A stretch of DNA of 22,806 bases. Source: an uncultured Clostridia bacterium. Its GTDB lineage: Bacteria; Bacillota; Clostridia; Christensenellales; Aristaeellaceae. The stretch spans positions 1 through 22,806 of the forward strand of contig CAMDVP010000018.1 in assembly GCA_945877525.1 (NCBI GenBank), in the 5' to 3' direction. Of the stretch, positions 7,403 through 14,390 are shown piece after piece (position 1 is the first letter of the stretch; each line of letters starts with the position of its first letter). A program made the translations under genes and the position numbers. The notes beneath the pieces are model-generated. The model ran no database searches. It was not told the DNA's origin and was given only the letters and a program-made list of their open reading frames with translations.

Positions 7403-8230
7403 ATGGACTATCGCTTTGAGCTGGTGGGAAAAATCGGCTCCATGGCCCTGATCCGCAAGGAGGATCAGGATATTGACTACAATATTTTCTCCCGCCTGGG
7501 GGCGGAGCTGAAGCCCGGGATGATCTGGGTAACCTCCGGCGCGACGGAGATCGGCCGCCTGGACTACATCAAGCGCACCGGATGCGAGCTGTGCGGCGAC
7601 CCTGAGCAGGACAAGACCGACTATGCCGCCCAGGGCCAGAGCATCCTGATGCAGAACTACCGGCAGTTTATCGCGCCGGAGTACGGCGTGCGGCAGCTGC
7701 TGGTGGAACACACCCACTTCAACGACCCGGAAAAGCGCGAGCATATCCGCCGCCTGCTCATCCGCGCCGCCCAGCAGAAAACCATCCCCATCGTGAACTA
7801 CAACGACCCCGTCAGCGACGAGGAAAACCGCAAGATGGAGCTGGCTGCACGCCGCCAGCAGGGCGGCGAGGTGCACGAATGTGTGGATAACGACGAAACC
7901 GCCGCGGTGATCGCCTCCCTGGTGCATGCCAAAACCCTGGTGCTGATGACCTCCACCGAGGGTATCTATCAGAACCCTGCAGATCCTGCCACCCTGGTGC
8001 GGGATGTGACGGGCCGAACCATCGACGAGGTGGAGCGTGCTGTCCGCGCCCTGCAGGAGAACTGCGTGGGCGCCAGCCGCGCCGGGGCCAACGGCGCCCG
8101 GGCCAAGCTGGAATATGCCCTGCAGTCGGTTCGCGGGGGAACGACGGTGATTATCGGCCATGCCCGGCACCGCCTGTCCGACCTGGTCAACGGCCGGGTG
8201 CCCTGCACACGCATCGGTGTGGACGCATGA
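7403..8230 (+). CDS. ProB-like amino-acid kinase family protein, no PUA domain
   Basis: A 275-aa member of the amino-acid kinase fold (glutamate 5-kinase, aspartokinase, UMP kinase superfamily). The phosphate-binding stretch GKIGSMAL (about 9-16) matches the KVGSS motif of glutamate 5-kinase. TSGATEIGR matches its SSGAI block, and NYNDPVSDEEN followed by CVDNDETAAVIASLV matches the NENDTV and DND segments. MTSTEGIYQNP matches the TDxxGLY nucleotide-binding region. The C-terminal PUA domain of many ProB proteins is absent. No proA is adjacent, and several positions differ from ProB, so the phosphate acceptor may not be glutamate. AAGGAG lies 8 bases before the ATG. The stop overlaps the next start (ATGA). 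Confidence 0.75.
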   Translation: MDYRFELVGKIGSMALIRKEDQDIDYNIFSRLGAELKPGMIWVTSGATEIGRLDYIKRTGCELCGDPEQDKTDYAAQGQSILMQNYRQFIAPEYGVRQLLVEHTHFNDPEKREHIRRLLIRAAQQKTIPIVNYNDPVSDEENRKMELAARRQQGGEVHECVDNDETAAVIASLVHAKTLVLMTSTEGIYQNPADPATLVRDVTGRTIDEVERAVRALQENCVGASRAGANGARAKLEYALQSVRGGTTVIIGHARHRLSDLVNGRVPCTRIGVDA

Positions 8231-9435
8231 GTGAAGCGCTGTACAACGCCATCGGCTATTTCACGGACGAAAAGAAAATCATGGCCTGCCTGAGCGTGAC
8301 CTGCGGCAGGGCGGACAGTGAGATGCACGCCCTGCGCGGCGTGGCGGACGAAACAGGCCGTTCCCTTTCCGAGGCCAGCCTGTATGATCTGGCCAGCCTG
8401 ACCAAGCTCTTCACCGGGCTTGCGGCGCTGCGGCTGCGTGAGGAGGGACTGCTGGATATTGACCGCCCCGTGACAGCCTATGCGCCGCAGTTTACCCGTT
8501 TGGGAAGCATCACGGTTGCGCAGGTGCTGGGCTTTGAGGTGGCGCTTCTGACCCCGGAGCGGGTGGACGCGCAGGAAAGCCGCGAAGCGGGCCTTGTGCA
8601 GCTGTTTGCCATACAGGCCGCGCCTGCGGGGACAAGAGCCTATTCCGATATGCACAGCATGGTGCTGAAGTATGTCATTGAGGGCGCGGCGGGCGCATCC
8701 TATGAGGATGTGCTGCGCAGGTATATCCTTTCGCCGCTGGGCATGGGCGATACTTTCCTTTGGGTGCCGGAAAGGGAGCGCTGCCGCTGCCTGAGCTATG
8801 ACCGGGAGCACCGCATCGAGGGCAGCCGGTGGATTGTCCGGGAGGGCGTAAGCTCCGGACGGCCCCACGACCCCAAGGCGCGGCTGCTCCAGCGCCCGGG
8901 GGACGCCTGTGGTCATGCGGGAATATTTTCTACCCGGAAGGATATGGTAAGGCTGTGCCAGGGCGTATTGCGGGGAGAAATCCTCCGCCCGGACAGCCTG
9001 CGCTTCATGGCGCAGAACCGTACAGGCCGTCCCCTGCCGGAGGGCGGCTATACGCAATACCTGGGCTGCCAGTGCTATGTGAAGCACCCGGTGCAGTATT
9101 TCTCCGAGATTCCGCTGTACATGTCGGACAGCGCGGTGGGGTTGAGCGGCTTTACGGGCAACCATGTGTCCATCGACCCGGAAACAGGTGTGTTTGCCCT
9201 GTTCCTGGGCAACCGGGTGCTGAACCGACTCAGCGTTCTTGTGCCGGAGAAGGGGCTGACCCGGGCTGATTACGGCCTTGCGGAGGATGGCTCGGGGCAG
9301 GTGCGCTGGATTGACGGCGAGGCTGTGTATTCCTCAGTCGATTATGTGCATCAGAAGGATGCGAAACTTCACGCTCCCATTGCTTCGCTTCTCCGCCTCC
9401 CGGCATGGCGCCGGGCGGGCAGTGAATGGCCATAA
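8227..9435 (+). CDS. Class-C beta-lactamase-fold serine hydrolase, cytosolic
   Basis: A 402-aa member of the beta-lactamase/esterase family (EstB and DD-peptidase relatives). The catalytic SxxK is Ser57-Leu-Thr-Lys60. The second motif is Tyr139-Ser-Asp141 in place of the classical Tyr-x-Asn. A GHAG segment at 229-232 stands where the third motif is expected. There is no signal peptide, so an extracellular beta-lactamase role is unlikely; an intracellular esterase, amidase or peptidase is more plausible. It overlaps the preceding gene by four bases (ATGA) and is the last gene of the operon that starts at 4366. The last 20 or so residues, after KDAKLHAPI, look less like the family. They are encoded opposite the small reverse gene that begins at 9556. 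Confidence 0.85.
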   Translation: MSEALYNAIGYFTDEKKIMACLSVTCGRADSEMHALRGVADETGRSLSEASLYDLASLTKLFTGLAALRLREEGLLDIDRPVTAYAPQFTRLGSITVAQVLGFEVALLTPERVDAQESREAGLVQLFAIQAAPAGTRAYSDMHSMVLKYVIEGAAGASYEDVLRRYILSPLGMGDTFLWVPERERCRCLSYDREHRIEGSRWIVREGVSSGRPHDPKARLLQRPGDACGHAGIFSTRKDMVRLCQGVLRGEILRPDSLRFMAQNRTGRPLPEGGYTQYLGCQCYVKHPVQYFSEIPLYMSDSAVGLSGFTGNHVSIDPETGVFALFLGNRVLNRLSVLVPEKGLTRADYGLAEDGSGQVRWIDGEAVYSSVDYVHQKDAKLHAPIASLLRLPAWRRAGSEWP

Positions 9436-9556
9436 GCTGAGACAGGTTTTCCGCGCCCTCCTCCGTGGGGGGCATGGCGGGCATGAGTCCTGTGCATTCC
9501 GTGGCGGATTGGATGTCGGCAATATCGTAAAAGGTCTGATCGGGCTTTTTTCGCAT
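9230..9556 (-). CDS. Small hypothetical protein overlapping the hydrolase 3' end
   Basis: On the reverse strand an excellent ribosome binding site (GGAAGGAGG, reverse complement of about 9563-9571) stands 6 bases before an ATG at 9556. The encoded start MRKKPDQTFYDIADIQSATE has protein-like composition through about residue 55, with acidic and hydrophobic residues, a Cys, and spaced Met-Pro motifs. After that the frame becomes rich in Arg, Pro, Ser and Gln and merely mirrors the hydrolase gene, running to 9230 (108 aa). The true product may therefore be shorter, with a frameshift or changed stop near 9370-9395, where two other frames stop at 9369 and 9334. Function is not recognised. The small size and lack of a membrane segment suggest a soluble accessory protein. 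No convincing reverse-strand promoter was seen. Confidence 0.5.
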   Translation of the reverse strand: MRKKPDQTFYDIADIQSATECTGLMPAMPPTEEGAENLSQLMAIHCPPGAMPGGGEAKQWEREVSHPSDAHNRLRNTQPRRQSSAPAPSHPPQGRNQPGSAPSPAQER

Positions 9557-9645
9557 AGGCGGCCTCCTTCCCTTGATAAGCATCAGCATGGCCCGGGAAG
9601 GAGCGGATCATGCTGGAAACCCGGCCTGGAAATGGGAAATCCTGC

Positions 9646-9674
9646 TTGCGCCGGATGCAAAAACGTGCTATGAT
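9646..9674 (+). promoter_or_regulatory. Promoter of the arabinofuranosidase gene
   Basis: The -35 box is TTGCGC (9646-9651, weak). A 17-base spacer leads to TATGAT (9669-9674) with an extended -10 TG at 9666-9667. Transcription should start near 9681, about 56 bases before the ATG. AAAGGAG at 9723-9729 is the ribosome binding site. The weak -35 with a strong extended -10 leaves room for an activator, but no operator is evident. Confidence 0.65.
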
Positions 9675-9736
9675 GATTCTGTATGCAGAAAGCAAAAACA
9701 GAAGATCATGATTAGATACTCGAAAGGAGCGCCAAC

Positions 9737-11236
9737 ATGAAAAAGGCAAAGGTTATCCTGGACAAAGACTATGTGATCTCCGACATTGACAAGCGCATCT
9801 ACGGCTCGTTCATCGAGCACCTGGGCCGCGCGGTGTATACCGGCATCTACGAGCCCGGCCATCCCACGGCGGACAAGCTGGGCTTCCGGCAGGATGTGGT
9901 GAACCTGGTGCGCCAGCTGAATGTGCCCATCACCCGCTATCCCGGCGGCAACTTCGTGTCCGGCTTCCATTGGGAGGATTCCGTGGGCCCCGTGGCGCAG
10001 CGCCCCCACCGGCTTGATCTGGCCTGGAAGACCACCGAAACCAACGAGGTCGGCCTGCATGAATTCTGCGACTGGGCCAGGCAGGCCAATACCGAGGTCA
10101 TGTATGCCGTGAACCTGGGTACCCGCGGCGTGGACGACGCCCGCAACGTGGTGGAATACTGCAACCACAAAAACGGCACCTACTGGTCCGATCTGCGCGT
10201 GAAGAACGGCGCGAAGGATCCCTTCGACATCAAGCTGTGGTGCCTGGGCAACGAGATGGACGGCCCCTGGCAGATGGGCGCCAAGACCGCCTACGAGTAC
10301 GGCCGCGTGGCCAACGAGGCCGCCAAGGTCATGAAGTGGGTGGACGATTCCATCGAAACAGTGGCCTGCGGCTCCTCCTCCACGACCATGCCCACCTTCG
10401 GTGAGTGGGAGTACACCATGCTCACCGAGTGCTATGACAACGTGGACTATGTGTCCCTGCACCGCTACTACGGCAATCCCCACAACGATACCAATGACTT
10501 CTTGGCCTCCACCATGGATCTGGACGAGTTCATCAAGACCGTGGCCTCCATCTGCGACGCGGTGAAGGGCAAGAAGCACTCCAAGAAGCAGGTCAACCTG
10601 TCTCTGGACGAGTGGAACGTGTGGTATCACTCCAACCAGCAGGATCAGGAGCTGTACAAGACCGAGCCCTGGGGCAACGCCCTGCCGCTGCTGGAGGATG
10701 TGTACAACTTCGAGGACGCGCTGCTGGTGGGCCTGATGCTCATCACCATGCTGAAGAACGCTGACCGCGTGAAGATCGGCTGCCTGGCCCAGCTGGTGAA
10801 CGTCATTGCCCCCATCATGACCAGCAAGGGCGGCGGAGCCTGGGCGCAGACCATCTTCTACCCCGTGATGGCCGCCAGCAACCTGGGCCGCGGCAAGAGC
10901 CTGCTGCCGCAGATCACCTGCGAGAAGTTCGACACCAAGCACTACAACGACGTGCCCGTGGTGGACGCGGCGGCTGTGCTGAACGAGGACGGCGGTGTGA
11001 CCATCTTCGCCGTGAACCGCGACCTCAAGGAGGACGTGGCGCTGGACTGCGACCTGCGCTCCTTTGGCGACCTGCATGTGGTGAGCCACACTGTGCTGCA
11101 TCATGACGACATGAAGGCCATCAACACCGAAAGCAACCCCAACGAGGTGAAGCCTGTGGAGGTTGGCGCGCCCAAGCCCGGCGAGGCTGTGCTGCTGCCC
11201 GCCGCCAGCTGGAACGTGATTCGTCTGGCCAAGTAA
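9737..11236 (+). CDS. abfA: GH51 alpha-L-arabinofuranosidase, cytosolic
   Basis: Hydrolyses terminal alpha-L-arabinofuranosyl residues from arabino-oligosaccharides by the retaining mechanism. Length is 499 aa, the usual intracellular GH51 size. The fold is a (beta/alpha)8 barrel to about residue 370 followed by a beta-sandwich. The acid/base is Glu173 in CLGNEMDGPWQ and the nucleophile is Glu292 in SLDEWNVWY; these correspond to Glu175 and Glu294 of the Geobacillus enzyme. The TRYPGGNFVSGFHWED block near residue 70 is the family's N-terminal signature. There is no signal peptide. The gene has its own promoter and terminator, so it is transcribed alone. With the fucosidase and alpha-xylosidase upstream, it completes a set of debranching enzymes for plant hemicellulose oligomers. 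Confidence 0.96.
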   Translation: MKKAKVILDKDYVISDIDKRIYGSFIEHLGRAVYTGIYEPGHPTADKLGFRQDVVNLVRQLNVPITRYPGGNFVSGFHWEDSVGPVAQRPHRLDLAWKTTETNEVGLHEFCDWARQANTEVMYAVNLGTRGVDDARNVVEYCNHKNGTYWSDLRVKNGAKDPFDIKLWCLGNEMDGPWQMGAKTAYEYGRVANEAAKVMKWVDDSIETVACGSSSTTMPTFGEWEYTMLTECYDNVDYVSLHRYYGNPHNDTNDFLASTMDLDEFIKTVASICDAVKGKKHSKKQVNLSLDEWNVWYHSNQQDQELYKTEPWGNALPLLEDVYNFEDALLVGLMLITMLKNADRVKIGCLAQLVNVIAPIMTSKGGGAWAQTIFYPVMAASNLGRGKSLLPQITCEKFDTKHYNDVPVVDAAAVLNEDGGVTIFAVNRDLKEDVALDCDLRSFGDLHVVSHTVLHHDDMKAINTESNPNEVKPVEVGAPKPGEAVLLPAASWNVIRLAK

Positions 11237-11262
11237 ACGGCCCGCGGAATGGCCCGCCTGCT

Positions 11263-11361
11263 CCACAGCTGATTTCCTGTGGAAATCTGCTGCCCTACCT
11301 GAGCCGGTAGGATCAGGCAACCCAAAGACCAGAGGGTACTGCCGGGGGTCAGGCAGCATTT
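11263..11361 (+). ncRNA. Candidate structured RNA in the arabinofuranosidase 3' UTR
   Basis: The transcript after the stop codon can fold into a compact, branched structure. P0 is CCACAG (11263-11268) with CTGTGG (11277-11282). P1 pairs 11283-11294 with 11352-11361 (10 pairs, two-base bulge). Inside it, P2 is CTACC (11295-11299) with GGTAG (11306-11310), and P3 pairs 11316-11323 with 11334-11343 with a two-base bulge. P1, P2 and P3 form a three-way junction. A strong terminator follows at 11383. I do not recognise it as a named riboswitch, 6S RNA, SRP RNA or T-box. It may be a 3'-UTR-derived small RNA, an mRNA-stabilising element or a chance fold. No separate promoter was identified. Confidence 0.35.
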
Positions 11362-11382
11362 ACCCATTGCAAAGAATTTCCT

Positions 11383-11429
11383 AAAGGCACAAGATTCCAA
11401 CCGAATTGGTGGAAGTTTGTGCCTTTTTC
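11383..11429 (+). terminator. Strong Rho-independent terminator after the arabinofuranosidase
   Basis: AAAGGCACAA (11383-11392) pairs perfectly over 10 bases with TTGTGCCTTT (11417-11426), and the U-tract runs on to 11428. Inside the loop, TTCCA (11395-11399) can pair with TGGAA (11410-11414). It separates the arabinofuranosidase from the AtuA-led operon. Confidence 0.85.
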
Positions 11430-11572
11430 ATACTGTCCTGCATGATTATTGATTAAATGGTTTTGCCCCTGCGGAGACGAGCGGTGGGTCTGGCGATCAG
11501 CACCGCTTTGTTTCCGATTTTTGCCCTTGGCAGATTTGCCGCTGATTTCCTGAAATACACCGTTTCTCCAAA

Positions 11573-11604
11573 ATGTTCGACAATACGCAAAATATGTTAA
11601 ACAA
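11573..11604 (+). promoter_or_regulatory. Putative tandem operator upstream of the AtuA operon promoter
   Basis: Two copies of an 11-bp box, ATGTTCGACAA (11573-11583) and ATGTTAAACAA (11594-11604), lie 21 bp apart, two helical turns on the same DNA face. Each contains the partial palindrome TGTnnnACA. The second ends 15 bp before the -35 box. The GntR-type regulator encoded in the same cluster is the natural candidate ligand, since GntR proteins often bind short palindromes with TGT/ACA half-sites. This assignment is inferred. Confidence 0.45.
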
Positions 11605-11619
11605 ATTCATCGGATTCTA

Positions 11620-11648
11620 TTGACAGCAGAAATCGGCTTTGCTATAAT
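11620..11648 (+). promoter_or_regulatory. Fully consensus promoter of the AtuA-ABC-ARH operon
   Basis: TTGACA (11620-11625), an exact 17-base spacer and TATAAT (11643-11648) make a perfect consensus promoter, and TG at 11640-11641 adds an extended -10. Transcription should begin near 11655. A promoter this strong ahead of a catabolic-type operon implies tight repression when the substrate is absent. Confidence 0.88.
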
Positions 11649-11735
11649 CAAACACGAAGAAATGTTGATTGTGGTTTGCAAATGGCCTAATAACACATAA
11701 ATCGTCAGGATTTTACAGCGAGGAGGCTCCTGCCT

Positions 11736-13091
11736 GTGGTTACGACAATTCTCTCACCCTGCGGGATTCTGGGATATGGATTTCCGGAAGCATCCCTGCA
11801 GAAGGCCATGGCCCAGAAGCCGGACGCCATCATTGTGGATGCGGGAAGCACGGATGCGGGGCCACACAAGCTGGGGGCAGGCGTGGCCATTGTCAGCCGT
11901 CAGGCGGCCGGCATCGACCTGAAGCGGCTGATGACGGCAGCGCGTGAGGCAGGCATTCCGCTGATCATCGGCTCGGCGGGCGGCTCCGGCGCACGCAAGC
12001 ATACCCTTTGGACTATGGACATTATTGAGGATATCGCCCATGAAATGAACTGGCAGGCCCGGGTGGCGGTTATCTATGCCGATATTCCCATAGACGCGGT
12101 ACGCCGTGCCCGGGATGAAGGCCGCATTGAGAAAATGAGCCCCAATGTGCCCGACCTGACGGACGAGGCCCTGGCGCAGACCCACGGCATCGTGGCGCAA
12201 ATGGGCGTGGAGCCCATTCTTCGGGCGCTGAAGGAAAAGCCGGATATCATCGTATGCGGCCGTGCCTACGATCCTGCTCCCTTTGCAGCCTTTGGCATAT
12301 TGCGCGGACATGATCCGGCCCTGTGCCAGCACCTTGGCAAGATCCTGGAGTGCGGCGCCCTGTGCGCCGAACCCGGCACTACCAAGGACGTCATGCTGGG
12401 CCGGCTGGATGACACGGGGTTTGAGGTATGGCCGGCGGATGACTCCCGGCGCTGTACGCTGACCAGCGTGGCGGCCCATACCTTCTATGAGAAGGATCAT
12501 CCCACCATGCTGCACGGGCCCGGCGTCCGGCTGGATTTGTCCCAGTGCCGCTTTACGCAGGTCAGTGAGGGCCGCATCCGGGTGACGGGCAGCCGCATGC
12601 TGGATACGCCCTATACCATCAAGCTGGAGGGGGCGCGCCTGGCGGCATACCGCACGTTTGTTTTGGCAGGCATCCGCGACCCGCTGCTCATCGCCTGCAT
12701 GGACGAGGTGGAGCGTGAGGTTGTCCGCAGCGTGGACGCGTACTATGGCGGTCTGCCTGCAGAGGTGCAGATCAATTTCTATCACTATGGCAAAGACGCG
12801 GTGATGGGTTCCCTGGAGCCTACCCCCGTGGCAGGGCATGAAATCGGGCTGATGTTCGAGGTCATTGCCTCCACCCAGGAGATGGCCAACGCGGTGTGCG
12901 CCTCGGTTCGCTCCACCTATCTGCATTATGGATATCCCGGGCGCAAGTCCACCGCGGGCAATCTGGCCTTCCCCTTTGCCCCCAGCGATGTTCCCTTTGG
13001 GCCGGTCTATGCCTTCAGCGTGTATCACCTCATGCACGTGGACGATCCGCTGGCCTTCTTCCCCATGGAAATCAAGGAGGTGGGCGTATGA
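11736..13091 (+). CDS. AtuA-family protein (acyclic terpene utilisation AtuA N-terminal family, DUF1446)
   Basis: A 451-aa member of the AtuA/DUF1446 family, whose biochemical role is not settled. Named members come from acyclic terpene utilisation in Pseudomonas, but most homologues lie in unrelated catabolic loci. Features that fit the family are the N-terminal SPCGILGYGF segment, a glycine-rich IIGSAGGSGARKHT loop near residues 77-90, and CGRAYDPAPFAAFG near 174-187. Translation starts at GTG 11736, 9 bases after AGGAGG. The stop overlaps the start of the DUF4387 gene (ATGA), and the two families are known as neighbours or fusions, so they probably form one complex. It is the first gene of the cluster led by the consensus promoter. 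Its role here, perhaps a lyase or hydratase acting on the imported compound, is speculation. Confidence 0.8.
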   Translation: MVTTILSPCGILGYGFPEASLQKAMAQKPDAIIVDAGSTDAGPHKLGAGVAIVSRQAAGIDLKRLMTAAREAGIPLIIGSAGGSGARKHTLWTMDIIEDIAHEMNWQARVAVIYADIPIDAVRRARDEGRIEKMSPNVPDLTDEALAQTHGIVAQMGVEPILRALKEKPDIIVCGRAYDPAPFAAFGILRGHDPALCQHLGKILECGALCAEPGTTKDVMLGRLDDTGFEVWPADDSRRCTLTSVAAHTFYEKDHPTMLHGPGVRLDLSQCRFTQVSEGRIRVTGSRMLDTPYTIKLEGARLAAYRTFVLAGIRDPLLIACMDEVEREVVRSVDAYYGGLPAEVQINFYHYGKDAVMGSLEPTPVAGHEIGLMFEVIASTQEMANAVCASVRSTYLHYGYPGRKSTAGNLAFPFAPSDVPFGPVYAFSVYHLMHVDDPLAFFPMEIKEVGV

Positions 13092-13399
13092 CCCGTCTGT
13101 GCGACATGGCCCGGGTGCTCCGCAGCAAGAACAGCGGCCCCTTTGAGGTGACCCTGGACATCCTTCTGCCGGATGAAGCCAGCTACCTCCGGGTGCTTCA
13201 CAGCGGCCTTCTGACAAAGGAAAATGTGGCCGCGCTGTATCATGTGCCGGAAAGCTGGATCTGTACGCTGGCCACCATGGACGCGGCGTACGGCATCAAA
13301 ATCACCATGCTGCGGAGCATTTCCTCCGGCACGGTGGGAGACCGGGATGTATACGGCGCTCAGCAGATTGCGCCGCTGATGAACCTGATGATTCCCTGA
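13088..13399 (+). CDS. DUF4387 protein, partner of the AtuA-family protein
   Basis: A 103-aa protein matching the DUF4387 family, which occurs next to or fused with AtuA-type proteins. It begins MTRLCDMARVLRSKNSGPFE and contains the typical DILLPDEASY and SWICTLATMDAAYGIKIT segments. It ends near DVYGAQQIAPLMN. The start codon overlaps the stop of the AtuA gene by four bases, so the two subunits should be made in equal amounts. No catalytic motif is evident. It is more likely a small subunit of the AtuA complex than an independent enzyme. The downstream permease gene follows after 19 bases. Confidence 0.8.
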   Translation: MTRLCDMARVLRSKNSGPFEVTLDILLPDEASYLRVLHSGLLTKENVAALYHVPESWICTLATMDAAYGIKITMLRSISSGTVGDRDVYGAQQIAPLMNLMIP

Positions 13400-13418
13400 A
13401 GGAAGAGGAGGCATGGAC

Positions 13419-14375
13419 ATGCTGGACCGGAAAAACCGCGCGCCCGTTTTGGACATGGGAGGGCCTACGCTGTCCGAACGTGTGCGGAGAAATCTGCATA
13501 CACTGCGTCTGGATTGGGTGCTGTATGCCATGCTGCTGCCGACCATTGTGTTCTTCGTGATTTTCCGGGTGTGGCCCATCTGGAACATGCGACTGGCGTT
13601 TTTCACCTACAAGGCCAAAACAGCATGGGAGTGGGCCGGGCTGAAGTATTTCCAGCAGATTTTCGCCACGCCGCAGTTTGGCAACATTCTCAAAAACACG
13701 CTGATCATCAGCTTTATGAAGTATGTGCTGCTGTTCCCGTTTTTCGTGATCTTTGCCATCCTGCTGTCGGAAATGCGCATGCACCGCTGCCGGAAGGTGG
13801 TGCAGGTGATTTCCTACCTGCCGCACTTCCTGGGCTGGGTTGTCATTGCGGGCATCTGGATCAATTTCCTGTCCTATGACGGCGCGGTGAGCGAAATACT
13901 CTCCTGGTTCGGGGTGTCGCCCAGCAACCATATGACCAACCGTAACAGCATCCGGTGGATTCTCTTCCTTTCCGAGGGCTGGCGCTCCATGGGCTGGGAC
14001 TCCATCATCTATTATACAACCATCATCGGCATCAGCCCGTCGCTGTACGAGGCGGCGGAAATGGATGGCGCCACCCGCCTGCAGGTGATCCGGCACATTG
14101 TTCTCCCGGCGCTGCTGGCTCCCATGTCCACCATGTTTATCCTCAATCTGGGTTATTTCATGAGCGCCGGCTTTGACCAGGTGCTGAACTTCTCCAATGC
14201 GGCCGTACAGAACACCATCGATATTCTTGATACCTACATCTATCGCGTGGGCATTCAGAACGGGCAGTATTCCCTGGCCAGCGCGGTGGGCCTGTTCAAG
14301 GGCGTGGTAGGCATGGTGCTGGTGCTCTGCACCCATGTGACAAGCAAAAAGCTGACGGGCGAGGGCGTTTGGTAA
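13419..14375 (+). CDS. ABC importer permease, LplB type (sugar family CUT1)
   Basis: An inner-membrane subunit of a binding-protein-dependent importer, 318 aa from this start. Hydrophobic segments are visible beginning at DWVLYAMLLPTIVFFVIF, with about six membrane helices in total. The cytoplasmic EAA loop is YEAAEMDGATRLQVIRHIVLP, which contacts the ATPase. The closest pattern is the LplB/YteP group, which transports oligosaccharides or glycosylated compounds. ATG 13413 is also in frame, but AGGAGG at 13406-13411 almost touches it and is 7 bases from 13419, so the latter is preferred. It pairs with the next gene. No ATPase gene occurs nearby, so a shared MsmX-type ATPase encoded elsewhere must be assumed. 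Confidence 0.92.
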   Translation: MLDRKNRAPVLDMGGPTLSERVRRNLHTLRLDWVLYAMLLPTIVFFVIFRVWPIWNMRLAFFTYKAKTAWEWAGLKYFQQIFATPQFGNILKNTLIISFMKYVLLFPFFVIFAILLSEMRMHRCRKVVQVISYLPHFLGWVVIAGIWINFLSYDGAVSEILSWFGVSPSNHMTNRNSIRWILFLSEGWRSMGWDSIIYYTTIIGISPSLYEAAEMDGATRLQVIRHIVLPALLAPMSTMFILNLGYFMSAGFDQVLNFSNAAVQNTIDILDTYIYRVGIQNGQYSLASAVGLFKGVVGMVLVLCTHVTSKKLTGEGVW

Positions 14376-14390
14376 AGGAGGGAAACAGAA

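Larger units (their letters stand above)
11430..11735 (+). promoter_or_regulatory. AT-rich regulatory interval before the AtuA operon
   Basis: There is no gene in this stretch. It contains a second, weaker terminator-like hairpin (AGCGGTG 11480-11486 with CACCGCT 11501-11507, then TTGTTT). It also holds two direct repeats at 11573-11604, the consensus promoter at 11620-11648, a leader of about 80 nt, and the ribosome binding site AGGAGG at 11721-11726. The AT content is clearly higher than in the surrounding genes, as expected for a control region. Confidence 0.6.

Noticed and set aside
8227..9435. Beta-lactamase resistance gene
   Set aside because: There is no signal peptide, the second motif is YSD rather than YxN, and the operon context is metabolic. 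The fold is shared by many esterases and peptidases.
9541..9552. T-run at GGGCTTTTTTCG as a terminator for the hydrolase operon
   Set aside because: No stem precedes the T-run on the plus strand; it is the complement of the AAAAAAG codons at the start of the small reverse gene.
9668..11359. Long reverse-strand open frame (563 codons) opposite the arabinofuranosidase gene
   Set aside because: It is rich in His, Val, Gly and Gln, as expected for the complement of a GC-rich gene. The forward protein has an intact GH51 active site.
11263..11361. A named riboswitch (cobalamin, c-di-GMP, TPP or SAM) or a T-box
   Set aside because: I checked the conserved boxes I know for these classes and none fits. 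The element lies downstream of a gene and before a terminator, not in a leader.
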